Assembly (NCBI RefSeq): GCF_029227915.1
Contig: NC_079881.1
Coordinates: 20,623,501-20,687,500 of the forward strand
Length of the DNA: 64,000 nt
Reading direction: 5' to 3'
DNA from: Hydractinia symbiolongicarpus
Lineage: Eukaryota > Cnidaria > Hydrozoa > Anthoathecata > Hydractiniidae
In this document: positions 20,783-30,889 of the stretch, piece by piece
Layout of the letters: each line of letters starts with the position of its first letter
Numbering within the stretch: the first letter of the stretch is position 1
Made by a program: the position numbers and the translations under genes
The notes under the pieces: model-generated
Seen by the model: the letters and a program-made list of their open reading frames with translations, nothing else
The model's database searches: none
Told to the model about the DNA's origin: nothing

Positions 20783-23197
20783 TCATTCAGCAACTTTCTC
20801 GGGAGTAGGTATTTCCATGGGATCTATTGGAAGATGTCTTCTACTGTAACAACTCTGTATTGTTACTTTGAAATCTCGTGTAATGGGCTCTACCATCAAA
20901 CCGGTTATTAGACAAGAATCTTCACGACTCTCGCTTGTGAGAGTCTTCACGACGATCGTCGACGAAATACCGGTTAAATTCAAGCGATGAACGATTTCAT
21001 CGGTTATGAACGTACCCTGACTGCAATTATCCAACATAGCATAGGTGGTGATTGACTCAGCAGACTTTGGATGCGACAACACCACAGGCACTACAGACAT
21101 GCTGATGATTTCTACGTTGTTATCTGTCTTGCAACAAACAGATTTTTTCGTTCTTGCAAATGCATTTGTGATTTCAGGCTCCTCATCTTCCTTTTTATCA
21201 TTATTTTCCTTGTCGTTCTTGTTGGTCCTCTTTGGTCGGATGAAACCATGCAAAATGGTTGGGTGCCTCTTTTTGCACGTCTTGCAAGACAATTTGTTTT
21301 CGCAATTTCTTGCTTGGTGATTGCTGGTAATTGGTTCCAAACACGCGAAACAAAGCTTCTTCTCCCAAACAAATTTGTTTCTTTCCTCTACGTCTATTTT
21401 CATTATTTTTCGACAATCTTCCAATTTATGTTTGTTCGAACAGTAGAGACAATCTCTGGTGACGCCCGTCAGGTTTGTTTTAAGTTTGGGTGGATCTTTC
21501 TTGTTTTTCACGTCATTATCCTTTTTATTCTTCATTTCACTGATGGCTTCTCTAGAGTAGAGGGGATCATTTTCAAGCGTTGTCTCTTGCTCCATGAAGT
21601 CAACAAAATCCCTCAGCTCCGCTTCGTGATGGGTTTTCCGACGGACGTTGAGAACCGTCCGATTCCATCTTTGTTGCAAGGCTTGTGGGAGCTTTGATTG
21701 AAGTTGTCTGAGGACTTCTGGAGAGTTTAGTTCGCTTTTTATTTGTCTCTCCAAACCACCGTAGCATTTTATGAGGAACGTATAGAACTTTCTGAACGCT
21801 TCAGAATCACCAGCACGGAGAGTGGGCCATTCTCTGAGCTCCTTTCTGTAGGCATTTGCAATTCTGAATTGATCACCGTAGGTTTTCTTCAGAAGATCCT
21901 TTGCTCTTGAGTAGCAATGTTCTGATGTATCATATATACAGCTTTTGATCAATTCTTTTGGCTCACCAGTTGTGTAATTGATCAGGCGAGTCAATCGACC
22001 TTTATTACTTTTGATCTTGGTCTCAACAACTGCTTCAAATGTGGTCATGAAGTATTGGAAGTCAAGCACATTTCCATCAAATGGGTCAATTTTGATGTCT
22101 GGTGCACTTTGCTGTAGCAGTAATTCGCATAACACCCTTTCTGTGTTATTTCCAAATGGGTTTGGAGATTCCTGCTCATTGGTAATGTTCCAGTCTTTGT
22201 TAACATCAACTGAATTATCGACCACTTGCGGTTGCGCGGTGTTTTGTGGCACGTCAGGAAGAAATTTGGGAATTTTCTTTACCAACTTTGGATGACTAGC
22301 GCCTTCATAACCGGAGCCAATGACACCTATACAACCATTATTCACCCAAGATTGGCACTTCGCATATGAGCAGATTTGTTCATCATCCGTGTCCAATGGT
22401 CTTGAGAAATGACTTTTTTCATCTTCGTCCTTGGCTTCTTCATATATGCTGAGTTTTGCTTCTGCCAAAGCAACCTGCTCTTTAAGCTCCAATCTTTTCA
22501 TGCTTGCTTCAGCTTCCAGTTTTGCTTCTAAAAATGACGCCTTTGTCTTCAGTTGCGCTAACTCAGCCTTTTGATCCGCAGCACGACTACGCAAGGAAGA
22601 TACTTGCGAACGACCTGAAGATCTTGTCTCTTTCGAACGTGTCGAGGGCGATCTGTGCGATCTATGCGACTTTCCAACTGACTTCGGGTGAATAATAACA
22701 TCAGCTTTTAGGCTGGTAGTTGCCCGATCAACAACGGAGAACTTTGATGATTTAGGAGTTGTGAATCCAAGAGCGTCATCTCTCAACAGAGCATTTGTGT
22801 TTTCGTCAGCATGAAGCTTTGATTTTTCATACTGGTTCCACGCCCATTCATTTCTTTTTAGCCAATCATTACAATGATGCTGAAAGAGTCGAACCCTATC
22901 CTCAAGTCTAGTCAATTCTGCATTTAAATCTTCCTTCAGTTCTTCTGAATTCGCTAATGCCATACATTCATGGCTGTAAGCTTTAAATTCAGACAGTTTT
23001 ACGCCAAGGATGTCCACGTTGTTAAAGATGAAGGCATAATTTTCATCCGATAAAGCAATATCCATTTCTGCAATCAGTCGATCAATCTCAAGGAGCACCT
23101 TTCGCTTGAATGATTCCTTCAAGGAAAATATATATTCCTTTCCCTTGCTAGTCATTTTCTTGGTCCGAGCAAGTGGGAGAGTATCTGAATAAGACAT
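20783..23197 (-). CDS. gag: BEL/Pao gag and aspartic protease
   Basis: 804 codons from an ATG at 23197. The N-terminal half is helical and charged, with coiled-coil-like Lys/Glu/Ala repeats at about residues 205-260. A capsid-like region follows (about 360-540), then Cys/His zinc knuckles (CLYCSNKHKLEDC, about 590; CFACLEPITSNHQARNC, about 625; CKTCKKRH). The retropepsin-like DUF1758 domain has AMLDNCSQGTF at about 722: the catalytic Asp is followed by Asn-Cys instead of the common Ser/Thr-Gly, a variant I believe occurs in this superfamily. The frame ends at TGA 20783-20785 within a conserved stretch that simply continues in the same frame into pol. The tandem array in the leader abuts the ATG. 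Confidence 0.88.
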   Translation of the reverse strand: MSYSDTLPLARTKKMTSKGKEYIFSLKESFKRKVLLEIDRLIAEMDIALSDENYAFIFNNVDILGVKLSEFKAYSHECMALANSEELKEDLNAELTRLEDRVRLFQHHCNDWLKRNEWAWNQYEKSKLHADENTNALLRDDALGFTTPKSSKFSVVDRATTSLKADVIIHPKSVGKSHRSHRSPSTRSKETRSSGRSQVSSLRSRAADQKAELAQLKTKASFLEAKLEAEASMKRLELKEQVALAEAKLSIYEEAKDEDEKSHFSRPLDTDDEQICSYAKCQSWVNNGCIGVIGSGYEGASHPKLVKKIPKFLPDVPQNTAQPQVVDNSVDVNKDWNITNEQESPNPFGNNTERVLCELLLQQSAPDIKIDPFDGNVLDFQYFMTTFEAVVETKIKSNKGRLTRLINYTTGEPKELIKSCIYDTSEHCYSRAKDLLKKTYGDQFRIANAYRKELREWPTLRAGDSEAFRKFYTFLIKCYGGLERQIKSELNSPEVLRQLQSKLPQALQQRWNRTVLNVRRKTHHEAELRDFVDFMEQETTLENDPLYSREAISEMKNKKDNDVKNKKDPPKLKTNLTGVTRDCLYCSNKHKLEDCRKIMKIDVEERNKFVWEKKLCFACLEPITSNHQARNCENKLSCKTCKKRHPTILHGFIRPKRTNKNDKENNDKKEDEEPEITNAFARTKKSVCCKTDNNVEIISMSVVPVVLSHPKSAESITTYAMLDNCSQGTFITDEIVHRLNLTGISSTIVVKTLTSESREDSCLITGLMVEPITRDFKVTIQSCYSRRHLPIDPMEIPTPEKVAE

Positions 23198-26023
23198 GAT
23201 ATGACGGAGATAACGTCACCAAATCTACAGCAGCTTGAACCAAGCAGAACCAAATAAACGTTGGTTGAAGAACACGAGACAAACAAATTGCCTCACTACA
23301 GCACAGGACGACGGGAATAACAAGATTGCAGCACGTCGAAATGTGGATATGACGGAGATAACGTCACCAAGACTACAGCAGCTTGAACCAAGCAGAACCA
23401 AATGAACGTTGGTTAAAGAACACGAGACAAACAAATTGCCTCACTACAGCACAGAACGACGGGAATAACAAGATTGCAGCACGTCGAAATGTGGATATGA
23501 CGGAGATAACGTCACCAAGACTACAACAGCTTGAGCCAAGCAGAACCAAATGAACGTTGGTTGAAGAACACGAGACAAACAAATTGCCTCACTACAGCAC
23601 AGGACGACGGGAATAACAAGATTGCAGCACGTCGAAATGTGGATATGACGGAGATAACGTCACCAAGACTACAGCAGCTTGAACCAAGCAGAACCAAATG
23701 AACGTTGGTTAAAGAACACGAGACAAACAAATTGCCTCACTACAGCACAGGACGACGGGAATAACAAGATTGCAGCACGTCGAAATGTGGATATGACGGA
23801 GATAACGTCACCAAGACTACAGCAGCTTGAACCAAGCAGAACCAAATGAACGTTGGTTGGAGAACACGAGACAAACAAATTGCCTCACTACAGCACAGAA
23901 CGACGGGAATACCAAGATTGCAGCACGTCGAAATGGGGATACAACGGAGATAACGTCACCAAGACTACAGCAGCTTGAACCAATCAGAACCAAATGAACG
24001 TTGGTTGGAGAACACGAGACAGACAAATTGTCTCACTACAGCACAGGACGACGGGAATACCAAGATTGCAGCACGTCGAAATGTGGATATGACGGAGAAA
24101 ACGTCACCAAGACTACAGCAGCTTGAACCAAGCAGAACCAAATGAATGTTGGTTGGAGAACACGAGACAGACAAATTGCCTCACTACAGCACAGGACGAC
24201 GGGAATAACAAGATTGCAGCACGTCGAAATGTGGATATGACGGAGATAACGTCACCAAGACTACAGCAGCTTCAACCAAGCAGAACCAAATGAACGTTGG
24301 TTGGAGAACACGAGACAAACAAATTGCCTCACTACAGCACAGAACGACGGGAATACCAAGATTCCAGCACGTCGAAATGGGGATACAACGGAGATAACGT
24401 CACCAAGACTACAGCAGCTTGAACCAATCAGAACCAAATGAACGTTGGTTGGAGAACACGAGACAGACAAATTGTCTCACTACAGCACAGGACGACGGGA
24501 ATACCAAGATTGCAGCACGTCGAAATGTGGATATGACGGAGATAACGTCACCAAGACTACAGCAGCTTGAACCAAGCAGAACCAAATGAACGTTGGTTGG
24601 GGAACACGAGACAAAGAATTGCCTCACTACAGCACAGAACGACGGGAATACCAAGATTGCAGCACGTCGAAATGGGGATACAACGGGATAACGTCACCAA
24701 GACTACAGCAGCTTGAACCTATCAGAACCAAATGAACGTTGGTTGGAGAACACGAGACAGACAAATTGTCTCACTACAGCACAGGACGACGGGAATACCA
24801 AGATTGCAGCACGTCGAAATGTGGATATGACGGAGAAAACTTCACCAAGACTACAGCAGCTTGAACCAAGCAGAACCAAATGAACGTTGGTTGGAGAACA
24901 CGAGACAGACAAATTGCCTCACTACAGCACAGGACGACGGGAATACCAAGATTGCAGCACGTCGAAATGTGGATATGACGGAGATAACGTCACCAAGACT
25001 ACAGCAGCTTGAACCAAGCAGAACCAAATGAACGTTGGTTAAAGAACTCGAGACAAACAAATTGCCTCACTACAGCACAGGACGACGGGAATAACAAGAT
25101 TGCAGCACGTCGAAATGTGGATATGACGGAGATAACGTCACCAAGACTACAGCAGCTTGAACCAAGCAGAACCAAATGAACGTTGGTTGGAGAACACGAG
25201 ACAAACAAATTGCCTCACTACAGCACAGGACGACGGGAATAACAAGATTGCAGCACGTCGAAATGTGGATATGACGGAGATAACGTCACCAAGACTACAG
25301 CAGCTTGAACCAAGCAGAACCAAATGAACGTTGGTTGGAGAACACGAGACAAACAAATTGCCTCACTACAGCACAGAACGACGGGAATACCAAGATTGCA
25401 GCACGTCGAAATGGGGATACAACGGGATAACGTCACCAAGACTACAGCAGCTTGAACCTATCAGAACCAAATGAACGTTGGTTGGAGAACACGAGACAGA
25501 CAAATTGTCTCACTACAGCACAGGACGACGGGAATACCAAGATTGCAGCACGTCGAAATGTGGATATGACGGAGAAAACGTCACCAAGACTACAGCAGCT
25601 TGAACCAAGCAGAACCAAATGAACGTTGGTTGGAGAACACGAGACAGACAAATTGCCTCACTACAGCACAGGACGACGGGAATACCAAGATTGCAGCACG
25701 TCGAAAATGTGGATATGACGGAGATAACGTCACCAAGACTACAGCAGCTTGAACCAAGCAGAACCAAATGAACGTTGGTTGGGGAACACGAGACAAAGAA
25801 TTGCCTCACAACAGCACAGGACGACGGGAATACCAAGATTACAGCACGTCGAAATGTGGATACAACGGAGATAACGTCACCAAGACTACAGCAGCTTGAA
25901 CCAAGCAGAACAAAAAGAACGTTGGTTGGAGAACACGAGACAAACAAATTGCCTCACTACAGCACAGGACGACGGGAATACCAAGATTACAGCACGTCGA
26001 AATGTGGATATGAAGGAGATAAG
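23198..26023. repeat. Tandem array of 19 units of about 148 bp in the BEL leader
   Basis: Units start with gatatgacgg or gatacaacgg at 23198, 23346, 23494, 23642, 23790, 23938, 24086, 24234, 24382, 24530, 24677, 24824, 24972, 25120, 25268, 25416, 25563, 25712 and 25859, with a partial unit from 26007. Unit length is 147-149 bp. At least two sequence types recur in a patterned way: 'gggatacaacgg' plus 'accaatcagaacc' types at 23938, 24382, 24677 and 25416 are each followed by a similar set, suggesting amplification of multi-unit blocks. Each unit contains an open frame of 69 codons in the sense direction (Cys/Ser/Phe-rich) which crosses unit borders. Because 148 is not a multiple of three this is most likely passive. 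Confidence 0.95.
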
Positions 26024-26247
26024 GTGACGTCAGGGGTTTGGTGACCAGGCGTGAAATAAAAACGAATGATGTTTTAGTCGCTGACTTCTGTTTCGGATAA
26101 ACTAAAAGAAAATTGTTGTATTTGCTCACCGAAATATCTTTCTGCTTTCTTTGATGATCATCTTTTTGTCGAGAGTAAATTCTTCTTATCACGTCCTGTA
26201 CCACGTATAAATTTTCTCGAACCACTACTACAGCAAGTTTACTACTT
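26024..26247 (-). other. BEL leader between 5' LTR and tandem array
   Basis: 224 bp. In sense orientation a TGG that could begin a primer-binding site (tggttcgagaaa) lies about 23 nt inside the LTR border, at about 26210-26224. The distance is larger than usual and I cannot name the tRNA, so the primer site is uncertain. Confidence 0.4.
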
Positions 26248-26556
26248 TGTTACTGCGCGTTGTTGTTCGGTTCACATAAAAAGACAGAATTTTGTAAGAT
26301 TCAACAGTTTCTTTCCAATAATAAAGTACAAATCCTCAAAATCCGTAGTAAACTGTTCTCGCTGTTCACAACGCTAAGCAACTGTTTTACACAGAAATAC
26401 AACTCTTTTTATACACAAAAGTGACACAAAAACATAACAATTACTGCACAGCTACGATACGCACGACTAACACACACAAATTAGCGCACCACAAGGGACA
26501 ACTCAAACACACAAACTATAATTGTCTCTAAACGAAATCCCATAGGGGCCATTTCA
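26248..26556 (-). repeat. BEL element 5' LTR
   Basis: 309 bp, apparently identical to 16721-17029. In sense orientation the TATA-like gtgtataaaaag lies at about 26406-26413 and would start the genomic transcript running towards lower coordinates. Confidence 0.92.
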
Positions 26557-26561
26557 GTTAT
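26557..26561. repeat. Right 5-bp target-site duplication of the BEL element
   Basis: gttat, identical to 16716-16720. Confidence 0.85.
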
Positions 26562-27520
26562 GCAAGATAATTATTTTCACAATAAGAACAATATGAAAAT
26601 TATGTGGTTGCGCCTAAATATATCCCACGTTATATAATATATATCTGTGACATCACAAGAATACTTCCCACATATTCTTACAAAAACAATTATAATTTGC
26701 TAAAGAAAATGTCCCATTTCTCAAGTTGTAACATCGTATAAAGACACATAAATACGCAAAAAATGCTAGCCACCTATATTACTGAAGTGATGAATAACAC
26801 AACAAGACTACCTAACCAGGTAACAAATACTATCTAATATTATTAACTTGTTTATACTAACTTTTATCTATAAGTAAAAAGGAAGTTTTTTATCCAATGC
26901 CTCAAATTGTTCCTGCCTTGAACGTGTACAAACTTTCCCAGTGGTTACTAACTCTCAGTAAAGTGTTTAGCTTGTTAATTTTAAAACTTCATAAAGGTTT
27001 TTATTTTCAAATTTGATGTACAAATAACGCAGGACATGCAGTGTTTATGGATAATAAACACTTTTATTATTTTAGTTTACAAGCCAGCTCTGCCAAAAAC
27101 ACAACAACCATCATTAACGAAGCGCAAATTGAAAGTAAAATGTTTAACCATAATTACTTTAGATGGTTTAATATTTCAGCTAAAGCATGCAGCGTAGTAA
27201 AATAGAAGAATTCGAACAAGTAGTTCCGTATTCGTTTGAAACGAACAAATGAGCGGAAATATCTGTTAATACTGATTGTGAACGTACAATCATGTTTCCG
27301 ACAGTTTTTTTATAAAATAAATTACTGTATTATATTCTAAAATTTGTGCAAAAAAGAAACCTACGTTAGATATTTAACGTCAAATTTCTGTGTTAGATAT
27401 GAACTTGTCTTCTTTTACTGAAACTTCGACAAAATTAACAAACTGTGATGCATGGAATTTCGCCAGCCATAGTTTGATGAAGTACATTTTTTCCATGTAA
27501 GAATTTTCTTTCTTAAAGGC

Positions 27521-27950
27521 TTTTTACACGTACCTGACATAAAACTCATGCCGGCGTGAAATTTCATGCCGGCATGACATTTTTTCGGTGCACTTAAATC
27601 GTTCCTGGCGGCATGAAATGAATTTTTTTCTCAAATGCATGCTGGCCATTGCACTGGCAAAGAAAAAATTTTCTTCAATAAACGAACATATAGCTTTTGA
27701 TTTCTGTGTCATTTAGCTTCTTTATGCAGTACTTGTGCGTATTATAAGCTGTTTTCATACCGGCATGAAACACATTTTACGTTCAGACGGTAATATCATG
27801 TTCAAAAAGCCCCGACATGAAATCATGCCGGCATGGAATATCATGTCGGCTTTGACGTGTGAACAGTAATAGGGTTCCCTGAAGACACGGAAATGAACTC
27901 ATGGTTGCAGGAGTTTCATGCCGGCAAGAAAAAATGCATGTAAACGGGGT
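27521..27950. mobile_element. MITE with repeated catGCCGGCatgaaa motifs
   Basis: About 430 bp absent from the paired block B1. The ends are imperfect inverted repeats (ttttacacgtacctgacataaaactcatgccggcgtgaaa on the left; complement of tttcatgccggcaagaaaaaatgcatgtaaac on the right). The palindromic word catgccggcatg or near variants occurs at about 27547, 27567, 27611, 27762, 27823 and 27918. No ORF of a transposase is present. The superfamily is not determined. Confidence 0.6.
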
Positions 27951-28114
27951 CTTCGTCATAATTTATGTTTCACCTTTAAGCTATGAAGTCGCGTGATATA
28001 TGGATGGTGTGTTGGCAAACATAACCAACTTTTAGTACAGTTTTTTCCTCAATCTTAACACGCGTTGATTTGAGTTTAAAAGTTGTCCCGTTGGTCATGC
28101 AAAAAGTTTTCTGT

Positions 28115-29430
28115 TTCTTGTCGCGGAATATCCAGCTTACGGAATTCTCGTTGTTAGTCAGTCGTCAACACATATAGCTGTGGTTAAAGCTTAAATTTTG
28201 TAGAAAAGCAATTTGGTTCTATACAAGGGAGTTCTAAAAGTTTTATTAGTTTCGAAGGCATGGGCTTTGAAAGTGTAGCTGATTGTGTGGTATTATGAGG
28301 AGAATAGGAGTAATTACATCGCAATGCAGATATAACTAGCTTTTTCAGACAGAGATGTTAATGAAAAAAGGAGGTTTCTCTCCAAAGAATAAGAAGGCAC
28401 TGGAGAACTTCTGTATTCTCCCCTTTACACGGATGGTCAAAAAGCTAATGAATTTCGGCTGTACTGAAACAACCACCTATGAATGTGGAAACACAAGGAT
28501 TGGTGAAATTCATTCATGCTTGGAATCTGGTGCGGGCCCTTGAGCAAGAATCCCCTGCCTCCTGCAATACACCAGCTGCATTCATTGACACCATACGCCA
28601 AAACCAATAAGTTTTGTTAAACGTTGGAAAAAAAAGAGTCGGCAACTACAAATCGAAAGGTAGACATGAACACTTGCGGAATCGTATCGTAATGCTTGGG
28701 CTGGTCAAGAAACCGCCCCTTAGAAAGGTGGACTTGGAACCCAGCCGCGGCAACCCAGAAAACCATTACATATCGCCTCCAACTTAAACAAGTACTTCAC
28801 TTCACCACCCAGTCAACTTTTATGCTTCGAAATCTGCCACGCTCCGTTCTTTGGAAGGAGTTATCAATCGTCTCGAGATTGCAATTGAAGACCAATCCTA
28901 ACCAATGAAGAACACACACTCTTCAGTCACCAAAAACAAAAAGCCTTCACGATCTATGGTCTTTCCCACCGTCAGTGGCCTTTCCCACAGTCACGGTATG
29001 AATAATATTTAGGATAGCCAAAGATTATTATTCATGTAAATACGTTCAAAATTTAAAATAGATAGGTGAAATCATGTGCACATACAATTATAAACCCTTA
29101 AAACTGTACCTCATTTATTTCAAACACATGACATCATGCATTTATTAGGATAATTTTCAAAACTTTTAAGTCAAAATATTTTGAGAATCGACCAGAATTT
29201 TTCTTAACAATGAAAATTTTAATAGACAATTTTCAAGCTCTTTCAGACGAATCTAAATTCTTTGCTCACGGGAGGTAAATCGTAACATAGTAAAACGTTT
29301 TTTTCGTTTCGATTTATTACGCACTTTTTCTGTTCCGTGTAAGTTTAGTAGAACATTAAAAAAACCCATTTAATAAAACAAAGGAAATAATGTCTGTCTA
29401 CATAACTGTTTGTTACGAAAGTTATAAATG
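28115..29430. mobile_element. B2-specific insertion containing a dispersed repeat
   Basis: Comparison with B1 shows about 1.3 kb of extra DNA. Its part 28300-28660 is repeated at 53966-54325 in the same orientation, at roughly 85-90 percent identity by eye ('aggtttctctccaaagaataagaag', 'gaacttctg.attctcccctttaca', 'atctggtgcgggcccttgag'). Neither copy encodes a recognisable protein. It is therefore a mobile or once-mobile sequence of unknown class; element ends were not found. Confidence 0.5.
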
Positions 29431-30240
29431 TTACGAAACGATATATTTCGCTTCCTTGATAAAAAGCTCATTTTGTGACAGGCTTATTATTAATCTTAAT
29501 GTTTTTAAGATGTATTACAAAGTAACGACTTCACTATTACGTGGCTAGTAGTTAATTTCTGTTAGTTTATTGAAACACAAGTTATTACAAAAAAGGGGGG
29601 AGCTTTATCTGCATAATTTTTACTTCTTACGCCCAGTTTATTTTAGAAAAAGAAAAAAGGCAAGATGATTTTGTGTACTACCTACATGGCATATCTTTTA
29701 TGTTTTCCTTTTTGTTCATAATGTCGAGAAAACGATAATCAAATTTAGAGTTAGGCAATTGATAATAGTTGTTCGTCCCTAGTAACTTAAAATGACTATC
29801 TAGATTAAGTTAGACAGTATTTCTTTCAAATTTCGACATCCTTTTATTTTTTTATAGAAATATTTCCTTGCTTAAGATGTAAGAAATCCAAAATGCAATT
29901 TTGAACAGTTAACTGCTCCATTTTACGCAATGAGAACAATATTCAAAGCGAAAATGACTAGTTCCAGCGTTGTGTTTAATTTTGATTCAACCTTACCATG
30001 AAGTGTGTAGCTACTTTGTAAAACACACAGGCTTTTACAAAAAAGATTTAGTTCAAGCTGAAAGTGATAGTAAGGATCATCTGCGCCATGATTGCTTTGC
30101 ATAAAATTATCCTGTGAAATCTGTTTTAAATGTTTTTATTTCGTTTTTATGATTAAATATTTTTTTTCATAATATCGCACCATCCAGGTTCTACAAAAAG
30201 TTTTTGAAATTGTATCAATGTAGAGGTGTTTCCGTCAAAC

Positions 30241-30274
30241 ATGGGATTTGCCTTTCGGCTTCTAATGAAACTTT
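30241..30274 (+). other. Candidate alternative first exon of microprotein gene B2
   Basis: Counterpart of 8509-8542: ATG, MGFAFRLLMKL, one base, then GTAAGT. The TATA-like element seen in B1 upstream of it is missing here because a short segment (around 'tctctataaagggagagc') is deleted. Confidence 0.3.
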
Positions 30275-30412
30275 GTAAGTAAGGTTTAACATATATCTCA
30301 CTAACGAATAAACAAATTGAAAAAAGTGCATATCAGCACAACCAAAACTAATCAGAAGTTAAGAAATCGTTACCATTGTAAATTAAACTGAAAGTGATTA
30401 CGGGAGAGGACA

Positions 30413-30420
30413 TATATAAA
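30413..30420 (+). promoter_or_regulatory. TATA-like element upstream of microprotein gene B2
   Basis: catatataaaattttac, conserved with 8667-8676, about 190 bp before the ATG. Confidence 0.4.
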
Positions 30421-30608
30421 ATTTTACCTCGGCCAATTACGGCTTAATTATCCATTAGCAACGTCTCTACATTCCGGCCTCCTACTACTTTCGTGTTATA
30501 GATTATAAAATTATCTACTTTATTAAAAATGCTCAGATCAAATTACTTCAAAAGTCAGACGGTCGCATTCAGTGTCAACAGAAGTGTACAATCAATATTT
30601 TTTTCAAA

Positions 30609-30889
30609 ATGAAAATCTTTGGCAAAACAGGTAACAAATGACTTATTTACAACCTACTTAGATTGCTTGAGCTAATCCTGAGTGTTTTGATTCTCAAATA
30701 AGCTTCGTTTATGTATAGAGTAGCTATAAGAAATTATTCATTTGTGTCATACTTTCTGTAGGTAAACAACAAACAAAATCATCCACACAAACGTCAACAA
30801 AAGAACAAGTAAAAACACCAACTGGAAAAACAAAAGTTAAATGTGTCGCTGTCGTCAACGCATCTGGAAAACAGTTTACATTAAAGTAA
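30609..30889 (+). CDS. Cationic microprotein gene copy B2 (two exons, 49 aa)
   Basis: Exon 1 is 30609-30630 (MKIFGKT plus one base). The intron is 30631-30761 (gtaaca...ctgtag, 131 bp, phase 1). Exon 2 is 30762-30889, ending in TAA. The product has 49 residues and is Lys-rich, with the B-type longer linker and the C-terminal block VKCVAVVNASGKQFTLK. Relative to B1 it has Asp5 to Gly, Thr37 to Ala and Lys47 to Thr among others, so it is the most diverged open copy. Splice sites are intact. The host block also received the BEL element about 4 kb upstream, which might affect expression. Function unknown. Confidence 0.7.

Larger units (their letters stand above)
16721..26556 (-). mobile_element. 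BEL/Pao LTR retrotransposon, nearly complete
   Basis: A 9.84-kb element inserted in block B2. Both LTRs are 309 bp, begin TG and end CA, and I find no difference between them. The target duplication is gttat (16716-16720 and 26557-26561). The internal order on the minus strand is leader with a tandem array, gag with zinc knuckles, aspartic protease, RT, RNase H, integrase, and C-terminal DUF5641-like domain, which is the BEL/Pao order. A purine-rich tract (gaggggag in the sense strand) adjoins the 3' LTR at about 17030-17048. The identical LTRs imply a recent insertion, yet the coding region has one in-frame stop and one terminal frameshift, so this copy is probably not autonomous. Confidence 0.93.
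26557..30608 (+). repeat. Segmental-duplication block B2, upstream part
   Basis: Counterpart of 4830-8863. It carries its own insertions: a MITE at about 27521-27950 and a piece of about 1.3 kb at about 28115-29430 that is absent from B1 (which runs on continuously near 7710). It lacks the Mutator-like element of B1. The microprotein gene and its two candidate first exons lie at the right end. Confidence 0.75.

Noticed and set aside
23225-25947. Repeated 69-codon ORFs (MFVSCSLTNVHLVLLG-type) on the minus strand
   Set aside because: They are a product of the 148-bp tandem array. The period is not a multiple of three and each frame stops in the next unit; no start context or conservation beyond the repeat itself supports translation.
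26200-26230. Firm primer-binding site of the BEL element
   Set aside because: The TGG-starting candidate lies about 23 nt from the LTR and I could not match it to a tRNA 3' end.
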